Positions 53,897 through 63,649 of a DNA stretch of 64,000 nt are shown here, piece by piece. How positions within the stretch are numbered: the first letter of the stretch is position 1; every line of letters starts with the position of its first letter. The translations under genes and the position numbers were made by a program. The notes beneath the pieces are model-generated. The model made no database searches. It had not been told where the DNA came from and saw only the letters and a program-made list of their open reading frames with translations. The stretch covers positions 36,348,694-36,412,693 of the forward strand of contig OZ005689.1 in assembly GCA_963930775.1 (NCBI GenBank), written 5' to 3'. Source of the stretch: Cliona cf. orientalis (lineage: Eukaryota; Porifera; Demospongiae; Clionaida; Clionaidae).

Positions 53897-54813
53897 TTAG
53901 CCTGTAGATGGACTATCATCAGATTCGACAGCCTCTGTATTGGAGTTCAAGTTCATATCGTCCATTCCTTGGGTTATTGAACTGCTCGATGGTCTCTGTT
54001 TCTGTGCTTTGTTCGTTTGATCTTGATTTCCTGCTCGCCTTGCTTCTTCCCTCGTCCTTTCAACTTCGTTAATTTTTCTCTTGTATTTATCTGCTTTTTT
54101 TATAGCAACATCTCTTTCCTTTATAGCATTGCCTGCTTTCATTTCGGATATTTCTACTTTTAGTGATGCAATTGTTAACTGTTCTTGAGCGATTTCCTTA
54201 TTCTTCCTTTCCAGCTCAGTTTCCTGTTCTCTGATTTTTATCTCTAGCCTATTTGTTGTCTTAGCATGTTCCAACTCTAATAGAGCTATTTCAAGAGCTT
54301 TCTTGTCCTTAAGTGAGCTGAGTTTGCTAATGGTATCTTCATGTTCTTTCTTGGCCTTTTCAAGCTTTGTTCTCAATTCTTCGTTTGCTCTCTGATTTTG
54401 ACGTTCAGAGTCCTGTGCCTTTGTCTTCGTGTCTTCAAGCTCCTTTTCTTTCCGTTCAAGTTTTTTTCTAAGATCATTCAGTTCTTTTTCTTTATTAGCA
54501 AGTTCGGCAGCATACTCTTCTTCCCTTCTTTTAGCTTCCTGCCTCAGTTGTGTTATACATTCTTTAAGCTCAGATACTTCTCGCGTTTTATCTTCTACAT
54601 CCTTTTCAAGGGCCTCAAGCTGTTGAACAGGGTTATTTGAACCTGGGTAGATCATTGATCACTCTCAGATTCTTGAGACACAGCTGTTTGGGAAGATCTA
54701 TTCTCACCGCCTGTATCATCACCATCCATTGTTTCGGATTCGGACTCCTCTGGATAGCCAGAATCACGCTCTCTAGTGGTTGCATTAACTGTACTCGAAT
54801 TAGTTTTATGCAT
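53897..54813 (-). CDS. Long coiled-coil protein
   Basis: Two exons: 54708-54813 and 53897-54642, in phase across a 65-bp GTGAGA...CAG intron, giving 283 aa from ATG 54813 (an in-frame ATG at 54861 would add 16 residues). The N-terminal ~40 residues are acidic and Ser-rich. About residues 40-225 are continuous heptads rich in Glu/Lys/Arg with Leu at regular spacing (for example LEKDVEDKTREVSELKE). The C-terminal ~45 residues are polar and Ser-rich (QRPSSSSITQG). No other domain is seen. It probably forms a rod-like dimer; cellular role unknown. It lies downstream of the caspase-like gene on the same strand. Confidence 0.7.
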
Positions 54814-54943
54814 GAAAGGAATAATGAAAAAATAAATAATCTTGATGTTAATTTGAAACAATGGATTTTAAATTTAGCGCTCTATAGAACATATACATAT
54901 TGCCCTACTTTAGTGTGCATGGTTAAAATTGACATAGGGGAAA

Positions 54944-55332
54944 TACCGTAGAAACTGGTTGTTGAGCGCATGCGCTTATAACACGCGGTAGCAAGAAAAT
55001 ATGCATTTAATAAAAAGTATGCACTTAACAGGAAGCATGCATGCACTTAATTAAAAGTACTAAAACACGGTAGGTTGGGCGTGCATAAAGAACGTGTCGA
55101 GGGTAGAAAGGTCTACAGCGATGGCCAAGGAGCGACCAGAGAGCGTAATTCTCGACATTTTCTTCTCCAGCCTACTTGTAGCCTTCTTTCTGGGCTCGTG
55201 TAACCGATCGCTCGTCATTCAGGTGGCTTGCTGGGCATGTGCGCCTAACAAAGAGTGGTAAAGCTCGCACAAAACTATGCACTTAGTATGTGCTTAACAG
55301 CGAGCAGCGCTTAACAAACAGTTTCTACGGTA
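54944..55332. mobile_element. TACCGTA-type MITE with a small ORF
   Basis: Ends taccgtagaaactggttg and aacagtttctacggta are inverted. Internal cttaaca blocks repeat. The 46-codon ORF at 55121-55261 is the only coding potential; no transposase. TA-type flanks fit the other members. Confidence 0.75.
55121..55261 (+). CDS. Small ORF with a hydrophobic helix inside a MITE
   Basis: 46 aa from ATG to TAA: a charged start (MAKERPES), then a ~20-residue hydrophobic helix (ILDIFFSSLLVAFFLGS) and a Cys-containing tail. Its higher GC than the surroundings and its place inside a non-autonomous element make chance plausible. Nothing homologous is recognised. Confidence 0.2.
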   Translation: MAKERPESVILDIFFSSLLVAFFLGSCNRSLVIQVACWACAPNKEW

Positions 55333-56392
55333 CTGCTTAATTGTACAATCTTATCAGCCAAAAATCATTTCTTTACGCAGACCTGGGGACTGTGATGAAA
55401 ATTAATAATGCTGTAACCAAGTATGCAAATTCAGGACCTGAACATGAGTGCATGCTGATATATGGCGGCTTACACTACATCTCTGCAATTGAGGCATCAT
55501 AGAAGCTGATAATCTAATGTAGATTGTGTGCACACTGACGACCTTCTACCATAATATTATAAACCACAAGGCTATGCAGCTACTGGGGACATGGTAAAGT
55601 GTTTTGTACGTAATACAAAGTTCAATTTTCCGAAAAATTATAGACACCAGGTCACCTTGTCAAAGATTGATTAAGTGTACCTGAATAGGGACTGATCTTT
55701 GACCTCAGTAGCCATACTGTAGTTAATGTTAGGCCCAACTAGCTATCAGCTATCATTTTTCTTCACTCTGCTCAAGATTAAATTCTTTATCCTTTTTGAG
55801 GACCAATTAACAACCACAGCAAGAGGGAAATGGTTGGAGGGGAATTTCCAGAGAGGGAAGCCAACTGTCAGCAAGGGAATTGATATCATTGTTATGGACC
55901 ACAGACAGAGGACATACAACTGGGTGCAAATACCATATTTAGAAGCATACTCCAATATTATTATAGCAGCCACCCTCGAATACTGTAAATCGCGAATATT
56001 TCGTTGTTAAAATATTTTCGAACAGCCTGGTATGTACGAAAATTAAACACACGAAAATACATGCGCAATATTAACGATAATGCATGCGCAATATTAACGA
56101 TAATGCGGTACAGGGTCGTTTGTCCGAAAATTATTTAACGTGAAAATTTATAGCATGAAATATTTTAGACACGAAATATTCGCAAATTACGGTATATGGT
56201 ATAGCCAAAGCTCTGTGAAAGAAATTGTAGCTATAGTCTAAGAGCTATAGTAGCTGTACATATTATGCTTGAAAACAATTTACAAGGGAGAACTAAACAA
56301 TACACACTAATATGATATCTCACTTATGAGTCACTCAGATCTTGATCTGCTTACCTCTCATCGAACCAAAGTTGATTGGTTCACAGTAGAGA
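55333..56392. other. Repeats between coiled-coil and caspase-like genes
   Basis: Contains one aaatcgcgaatattt MITE (55981-56194) and a tgacgaccttctacca motif at 55536. A 94-codon open frame at 55726-56010 runs into the MITE and has no recognised domain. Confidence 0.5.
55981..56194. mobile_element. MITE, aaatcgcgaatattt family, copy 3
   Basis: Ends tactgtaaatcgcgaatatt and aatattcgcaaattacggta are inverted. It differs from copies 1 and 2 by a tandem duplication of atgcgcaatattaacgata. Confidence 0.85.
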
Positions 56393-57230
56393 CTAGAGTA
56401 GAACATAGATGGCCGGTTGTGTCCCGTGCAGAATTATGTTGCCTTTGTGATCTGTGATACTATTATCGATCATGGAAACCTCTCTTTGTGTAGCATGAAG
56501 TGCATCACCAATAGATTGATCAATCTTTAAGTTTTCGAGCAGAATTCGACTCCAATGAGGTCCATGTTTAGGGTGACAATAAGCCTTAAGCATCGGAAGA
56601 GTGGAATGAGCAATCAATATGTTTCCCGCATCTGGAATTCGATCAACGTACCTCACTATTTGCCCATATTGAACTTCTGGTGGCAGATTTCCAAGTGGTA
56701 TACTCTTCACTTTAAATCCCTCATTACGATCTTTGCCCTGGCAGCAGTCGAAAAAGAAAAGCACTGGTAGTTTTCGCAAATCTATTGTTTTTTCATTGTG
56801 GAACATCTTGATGAGATCAACAATTTTTTGTGGCTTACCATCAGAATCACGAACACGATCTTCAATTCCAGCCTCAAACCTACAATTTACACATGTACAG
56901 TAAGGCACTAGCTCCCCCTTTTCGCCATGACCAATGTAGTAAAACACAATTTTCTCATCATCTCCATAGCTAGGCCTTTCCTTGACCACTTTCGACACAA
57001 TTTCACGGATAGCTGTCTGATCCACGTTTTCTTTGTAGTAGACCAACATATTCAAACTTTCGAAGAATTCGCGTAGATCGCTGGCAACCGTCAATACTGA
57101 GGTGGGTAGCCTGCCATAGTCTTTACAACTATCACCCTTTCTACCGGTTCGGTTGACCAATATAATAACTCGAGCGCTGTACTGGGATTCTTGCCGAGGC
57201 TCGACTGTAACATTACTGGACTCATGATTC
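56393..57230 (-). CDS. Caspase-like cysteine protease (C14)
   Basis: Open from about 57230 after an acceptor-like ctcctcag to a stop at 56393. The first internal Met is at 57160 (255 aa), but caspase-type sequence (QYSARVIILVNRTG) begins upstream of it, so the true start is in an earlier exon not found. The p20-like part has the catalytic His in FYYIGHGE and Cys in FFFDCCQGKD, where classical caspases have QACRG. The p10-like part follows (AHSTLPMLKAY, GPHWSRILLENL, ending QPAIYVLL). No DED or CARD prodomain is visible. These enzymes cleave after Asp in apoptosis and inflammation; the altered DCCQG pocket could mean different specificity or activity. Upstream DNA carries two long perfect palindromes. 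Confidence 0.8.
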
Positions 57231-57495
57231 GCCGTTGAAGAACCAAGAGATCTGAGGAGAGATCAACTATGTCGCTTAGTGTAACGCGATAGAGGCATCT
57301 GCAACATTCCAGATTAATGCTGTAGTTATTGTGGGTGGAGCTGAGCATGCGCAGACGTTTAATTCTTGGATAGCGCTAACGATGATGACTTCCAAGAGAG
57401 TGGAGGATGGGGGTAGTTGAAAATTTGAATTATGGAGTATGGTACAAAATATTCTATGTCAATCATTTTTCCTATGCCTCCTCCAATGTTTACTA

Positions 57496-57595
57496 TAATA
57501 ATTATTATTGTCTTCCTGCATACTATTCAATAGTATGCAGGAAGACAATAATAATTATTACATCTATTACAAGATAGTATCTTGTAATAGATGTA
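57496..57595. repeat. Two abutting perfect palindromes
   Basis: 57496-57560 is a 65-bp palindrome with 32-bp perfect arms (tcttcctgcatactatt and its complement) around one central C. 57559-57595 is a 37-bp palindrome with 18-bp perfect arms (tacatctattacaagata) around one central G. They overlap by two bases. Confidence 0.95.
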
Positions 57596-57983
57596 TATAA
57601 TTGATGCCGAATTACTAAATAAATGATGGTACTCTATGGAGGACAGTATGCATACAGTACTAATTTTTGTGGGATACTATAGAGTACCATTAATTTTTGT
57701 GGGACAGAGTCCTATAATCGCTTGTGGGATACTGTATAAATGTGTAATGAACTTAGAGTAGGTGTTGATCTTTGTACAGTCATGCATGTGTTGATATTAA
57801 TTTTGTGTCTTAATATTAATGAATACAATAGCTATTATTACGTACACATCTTCAGTTGACGTGCTACTTTTCCACCTGAAAATGAATAGGACAGAGCCAC
57901 AGAGGCTGCCAAAACATAGAATGCCTTAATTGTTGTATGCACATAATATATAGCTAGTTATGAAAATTTTGGCTTTATATAAG

Positions 57984-58206
57984 ATAGTCTCGTTCCCAGA
58001 CCCCATCACGCACGCGAGGAAAGGGTCTGGGGACATTGGAGGCCTTTTCTTGGTTATGCGCACCATCACGTGACTGCACGTGCTCCAATACAAACCTATG
58101 CAAATAATCACATGATATGCTGAGCTTGCAGAACCAAGAATCAGCGCCAATGTCCCCATGCAGACCCTTTCCTCCTTTTGGGGGTGGGGTCTGGGTACGA
58201 GACTAT
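57984..58206. mobile_element. TIR element with agtctcg ends, MULE-like
   Basis: Outer ends agtctcgttcccagacccc and ggggtctgggtacgagact are inverted, with inner blocks ggaaagggtctggggacatt and its complement. The direct repeat tataagata flanks both sides, near the 9-bp size expected for Mutator-like elements. The terminal agtctcg matches the foldback at 21087. Confidence 0.65.
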
Positions 58207-58415
58207 ATTATATAAGATAGCTATAGCTACATCATTGCATAATAATTACGATACATACTGCATGCATACATTACCATTCAAATATGTCAGGAAAAAAAAA
58301 ACAAAATTTGAAGATTATAGTGGCATATAGTATTATAGCTAGATACACTCACTTGAAAGAGATATTAATTCTGCATGTGTGTAAGATCTTGAGGTTCTTG
58401 GTTGGGTAAATAGAT

Positions 58416-58590
58416 ACTAATCTGCATAGCAAGTACGCTCGTTCTTGTTACACCTAAAATAGAATAAAATAATAATATTATTATTCTTAGGTTTGGGTTA
58501 GCAAGAATTTTATTATTATTCTATTCTGCCAGTGTTGGGTTAGTGTTGGTGTACGTAGCAAGAACGAGCGTTCTTGCTATGCGGATTAAT
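58416..58590. repeat. Foldback element, gcatagcaag type, copy 2
   Basis: actaatctgcatagcaagta and the inverted gcttgctatgcggatta-like end (58570-58588) pair, with cgctcgttcttg inside both arms. It shares the flanking ggtaaatagata-type sequence with copy 1 at 52421. Confidence 0.75.
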
Positions 58591-58917
58591 TCTGCGTGTC
58601 AATAAAATCAGGTACCTAAAAGCTACAAAAAAAACTGTCAGGATGATTAAACATTTATTTATCACAATCATACAAATAGCTGTAATTGCTAGTAACTGTT
58701 GATAATCATCCATGAACTGTATACCCACCAATTAATCAAAGGAATTATTCATAGATTGCTTCAAAGGTGGCTATAATATAGCTAATAAGAATTTCTAGAT
58801 CTACAGGTTCATGTGGGGCTACCTTCCCATAGGACAATGGAACTAAGTAGTGATAATAGAAAAGTATAACACAATACGTAGCTAGCAATGCACGTGCAAA
58901 AGATTACGAGAATCTAC

Positions 58918-59134
58918 TACCGTATAGTGGGAAACTTTTCAGGGAGAAAACTTTCACGAATTTCGCGATTTTTCAGCAATCCGTGAAAGTTTTCTCCACG
59001 AAATTCTAAGCATGCCACACCCATTATGCGATCAGTTTTAGCATTCCGCGAAAGTTTTCTCTGCGAAAAATTGATGATCCTTTCCTATTAATCCGCGAAA
59101 GTTTTCTCCCTCGAAAATTTCCCACTATACGGTA
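58918..59134. mobile_element. MITE, gggaaacttt family, copy 3 (best preserved)
   Basis: Ends taccgtatagtgggaaactt and aatttcccactatacggta are inverted. Three gaaagttttctcc repeats sit inside. Confidence 0.85.
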
Positions 59135-60117
59135 TTAATATAGCTATTATGGGCCGCTCAGAAATATACCTATTTCAAGGGAAAGAGTTTGAAATACCAT
59201 TCCGATGTGAGTTGAAATAATAATATGCCTATCTAACTTTGTGCATGCATATGCTTTACTATAACAGAAGCTCTAATTGTTTGAGGGGAATTGCTCGATC
59301 TTTCCCCTCCCACTCCCTTCTTTTGGCTCAAGCTAGCTCCTATAGCTGTATAGCTATATAGCTACACTGGTAGCGAATAAGCTCCCATATCCCTAGCTAA
59401 GTTTGTGTTGTGAAAGGTGTCTTGATTTTATAAGGCTACGTGGACGGCATGACCTTTGCACTTTCTCTAGTTGTTTGATGGGTAAACCGACAAAGTACTA
59501 AGGGATACTATATGACACAATAATATAGCTACTATAATAATTACATAGATACTGCTTTTGTTGCCATAATAATATAATTATAGACTCTAATATTTACATT
59601 CATAGTGAGAGAAGGCGGGGTATATAATATGGTAAACATGTAGCTCACCGGAACAATACAAGGTTGTACTAAATCGATTACAAATACTTCAGAATCAGGA
59701 ACTGAAATGACTATTGTACAAATAATATTATTATCTTGTTAAAGGCATGCCTACAAGTTATTAAAGCAAAGCATACTATGCACAGTACTCCACTAACATA
59801 CGGTTTTCAATGTCACATGTTAAAAAACAGGGGAGACAAGTTAATTTTAATAAAGTGTAGCTACCATCTATATAATTATGATAGATCTGTCATAAATCTG
59901 CAACCAACAATCATTGTGCATAGTTGAAGATGCTTCAACATTGCCATGCACAGGTACTTCTTTGTGGGTGGGGCTGGCTTGCAGGGGACGCGTCTGTGGA
60001 ATAGCTTGATTATGGCGGTTATCGACACTGATAATCGGTGTCAATAGCCTATATCTATAGTTTGAAATAATAATCACATATCAAACTGTCTCTCATGTCA
60101 CGTAGTTATAGCTATAG

Positions 60118-60840
60118 CTAGCTACTGTCTTTAATCTTTTCAATTGAAGGAAATTTAAAACGTAGCTCCCATGCCATCTGACAATCTCCGCCCCTATTAT
60201 CCGTACGTGTCGTCTCTGCAGTATTACGTCCAGAAGTTGGAATAAGCACATAGCTTTCTCCCTTCACCATGACCACATTGACCACCATCACCATCTGGAT
60301 ACCAGATGTAACAGAGCTGGACGTAGCGGAGTCACTCAGGTGCATTACTAGGAATGGAGAGCATCCATGACATTCTAGCTACAACCACCGCCTCGATTAT
60401 CTGTGTCGTCTCGATACTCGGCAGTATAAGATCCCACGCGAGCACACAGCAGATGAGCTGCACCCCCTCCACACTGTCCACCATCACCATCTGTGTACCA
60501 CCGATAACATATCTTCACATTATTCTTGAACCACTGTTCAGTATCAGGTGACCTGAGCATTTAGCTATAAGACACAAAATTCCATTATGATAATAATTAG
60601 CTATATAATTATTATATTGATATTGCTGTTTTCTTATTCTTACAGACCTGATACTCCATTGCATTCAGCAGCCTCCACCAAGATTATCCATAAAAAGGAG
60701 TTAGAAATCCAATGTGTGCACTGACTTCTCTACGTTTCAAAGCACCTCCACACTGGCCACCATCACCATCTGGTCTCCATTTGTAACACAGCTGGGTAGG
60801 CATTGTGAACCAGGTTGAAACATAACCTATGCTTACAAAG
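60118..60840 (-). pseudogene. Decayed DGDGGQC-repeat gene (three units)
   Basis: Units at about 60650-60840 (CYKWRPDGDGGQCGG), 60370-60555 (CYRWYTDGDGGQCGG) and 60118-60345 (CYIWYPDGDGGQCGH, then DNRGGDCQMAW) follow the repeat seen at 53004-53306. Lesions relative to that copy: a 4-nt ctag-type insertion at 60375, a Trp codon changed to TGA near 60330, and frame breaks in the first and last units. Splice sites around the units remain recognisable. This looks like a recently inactivated paralogue; sequence errors cannot be excluded. Confidence 0.5.
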
Positions 60841-61244
60841 AGGGCACTAAATTGCTAAAAATTAAATAACTGCTGTAATTGCAAAATTGAGATAAACTAT
60901 AAATACCTTCTGATTATTCTTCACCAATGGATGGCCGTCGTAGTTCATCTGGAATGGATGCAAACAAAATTGGCTACTATAATAGTGTTTAGACATAAAT
61001 TTAGCAATAGCAGATAAAATTAATCTACATAAGTTAGTGTATTATTATTATCGTTGCATGTTCAAATACAGTTGTTTGTTTTAGTTAAATTAGGCTGCTG
61101 CATGCACATGATTATATAATATTATGATTTAATAAGACTATTATTATAATATTCCAAAATTAATGGAAGTTTAAGTGAAAGTTATCATACTAGTTGATGT
61201 TTAGTAAAAAATAAAGCATTGATAGGGTGATCTCAACCTTATGG

Positions 61245-61400
61245 GGTGCTTACCACCAGCGTTGATCACAGCATTATCCAATTGCTATAGAGAGAGCTCA
61301 TTGTTGGGTTTATCATTAGGCCAAGTTACAACTAAGGCCAATAGAGTAGTTAAGACTACTACAACTTACAGAACTTTCATTTGCAAACTGTCTATTCTTG
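61245..61400 (-). pseudogene. Broken exon, ALVVTWPNDKP type, copy 1
   Basis: Minus-strand segment encoding LLALVVTWPNDKP...NELSL, then an in-frame TAG where copy 2 has a Gln codon; the following GTAAGC donor is intact. The family is unrecognised. A candidate next exon is around 60930-60957. Confidence 0.35.
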
Positions 61401-62160
61401 TATCAGGCTTTGGAGCTCAGGGAAGTTTTGAAGTCGAATTCAGAAAATTGCCAGCTATCAGTTGCTTGCAGACTACTCGAGAGGTTTGAATCAAAGCTTC
61501 TTTATATTCTCACAATTACAATTATAATATAATTATATAGTGGAGTAATCTGTAGCATTAAGGCTTACTTACAGGTAGTTTACTACCACTCAATCTGATA
61601 TACGGCATACTGCAATAGCTTGTTAGCTATAGCGATCACTAGGCTGTTCCTAACTGCGATATACATATGTGTTCAAATTAGAGCCAATTGCATTACTTTT
61701 TTATTTGAGGAGATCGCTCGATCTCCCCCCTCCCACCCCCTAGATATTTTTCGCTCACACTCCTACATAGGTAGTTTTGTTTCGCAAATAAGCCCCCCCT
61801 TCACTAACTGTAAAAATTTAATTGTAGATAAAAGTTGATCGGCAGATCCAAGAAACAATAAATTGATGTGGCCTTGCTATAACAGGGGCGGCTGAGGGTA
61901 GGTCAGTTTGGGGGGGGGGGGGCAGTCAGGCACCTATACGTTTATAACAAATATATTATTTCGTACATTTCAATGTAGCTAGCTAGCTAGTTAGCTAGGT
62001 CCACCTTCATGGCTATTACATTATTAAATTTTAGAATTTTGGTTCAGAATTGATTATAGCTAGTAGGTAGCTAGGTTGCATGCATCAGAATAATAATGTA
62101 GGTCTAACTCTAGCCATGCATCCAGTTTGGGGGGGGGGCAAGGCCCACTGATCTTAACTT

Positions 62161-62179
62161 GGGGGGGGGGGGGGGGGGG
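62161..62179 (+). repeat. (G)19 homopolymer
   Basis: Part of a G-rich stretch (61911-62215) with several 8-19 nt G or C runs. Confidence 0.95.
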
Positions 62180-62279
62180 ATTGCCCCCCTGCCCCCCTGT
62201 TCCGCCTCCCCTGTATATATAAGTTAAGGTAGCCAATCTTATAGATTCTATAGCTTATATTGATAGAGTTCATAAATCA

Positions 62280-62600
62280 TTCACTCCAGGTTTCAAATCA
62301 AGGATATTGGCAATCTCCATGAATGCTGCAAGCAAGATTTATTAATAAGACTGTGACCCAAATGGAAGTTCAAGTCATGAGAGACAAAATTAAGTTGATG
62401 TTTATAGTGTGACCTCAACCTAATGGGGTGGTTGTATGTAAATAGCTAATTAAAATAGCTACTAAGCTCACCATCAGCCCTGATCATATGGCATTATCCA
62501 ACTGCTGTAGAGAGAGCTCATTGTCGGGTTTATCATTAGGCCAAGTTACAACTAAGGCCAAAAGAGTAGTGTCTCCACTACTACGGACAAAAATTTCATT
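62280..62600 (-). pseudogene. Broken exon pair, ALVVTWPNDKP type, copy 2
   Basis: After acceptor aatatacag (near 62610) the frame reads IANEIFVRSSGDTTLL and ALVVTWPNDKPDNELSLQQL. It is then broken by two extra bases (catatgatc) before a GTGAGC donor at 62470. A phase-compatible last exon near 62280-62330 reads FMEIANILDLKPGVNDL and stop. Overall it resembles the end of a gene duplicated at 61245, each copy with a different lesion. Confidence 0.4.
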
Positions 62601-63137
62601 TGCAATCTGTATATTATTATCTTTGGAGCTCAGAAAACTTTGATTCAAAAATCAAATTCAGAAAATAGCCAGCTATATTATATACTAGTAGCTTGTAGCT
62701 AGCTGCTCAAGTGGTTTAAATTTGAATTAGGCAGAACTTCCTTATATTTACAGGACTACATGCAATTAATCTGTAGCAATAAGGCTTATCTACAGGTAGT
62801 TTATCACAATGTATATATGCAGTACGTAGCTAGGCCTGGGCCAAATTATCCGTAAACAATTTTTTGAATAATCGGCTGCTTCTTGAAGTTGAATAATGGG
62901 GTGCAGTCTCAAAATGCAATATTATAACTGTCACTAGCTGTACAGCATCACTGCTACGGTATGTCTTATTCGACTGTCACTGTCACTCTTCCATGGACTT
63001 TCAATCACTGCAAGTCCAACTTTTAACTGTGCAATTGTATGTTCAATTACCATGCACTGTCATTGATTGTCACTCAGTGTCTTATAACCATAAGTATCAC
63101 TGTCACTCAGTGTCTAACTGCATGTCACTGTCAATTA

Positions 63138-63180
63138 CAGTCCAAACTCGATTATCCGAACCCTTGATTATCCGAAGAAA
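63138..63180. repeat. Possible pogo/Tigger-type terminus
   Basis: tacagtccaaactcgattat followed by a second gattatccga is typical of one end of TA-inserting pogo/Tigger elements. No matching right end was found, so it may be truncated by the LTR element next to it. Confidence 0.35.
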
Positions 63181-63339
63181 ATGCAAGGTCAAAGTACACA
63201 TTCCAAAACAATGCCTAAAATGCTTTGAAATTCATCACCTATTATTTCCAATATTATTATGCTGCATGGCAGTCCAAGTCCATGAAAGAAAAAAACAACA
63301 ACTCTAACTGGATCTGTGGTATCTTATGTATTAATTTCC

Positions 63340-63630
63340 TGTGCTGTTATGTTATTTTAATATTTCATTTCTGTATAATTAGAGTTGCGCATTTGCGCCC
63401 TGCGCTAGCAGGTCTCTTTGTCTGGTGTACGTATAAATAGTTTGTGCTCGTGTGTCTTAGTTCAGTTGTGTGCACGTTATCACCGTGTATGTGAACTCTA
63501 TATCATTATCGATCTCCAGTGCACTGTAATGTCTATATATGTGAGTTCTCAATAAACTATCTGTGATACTCGACGGACCCGCTGTTAAATACGTTCGCGC
63601 TCGAGCTAAATACTGAGACGCGACACAACA
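63340..63630 (+). mobile_element. Probable 5' LTR of a Ty3/gypsy retrotransposon
   Basis: Immediately upstream of a gag-like ORF, with a TATA-like gtataaatag (63431-63440) and a polyadenylation signal aataaa (63551-63556) in LTR order. The region ends acacaaca just before ttggcgacaagg, a leader often seen after gypsy-type LTRs. The left boundary is uncertain and the 3' LTR is outside the window. Confidence 0.55.
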
Positions 63631-63649
63631 AGTTGGCGACAAGGACGGG

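Larger units (their letters stand above)
57349..60117. other. Gene-free repeat region
   Basis: Holds the two palindromes (57496-57595), a TIR element at 57984-58206 (agtctcgttcccagacccc against ggggtctgggtacgagact), a foldback (58416-58590), a MITE (58918-59134) and a further repeat near 59275-59345. Nothing coding is supported. Confidence 0.55.
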
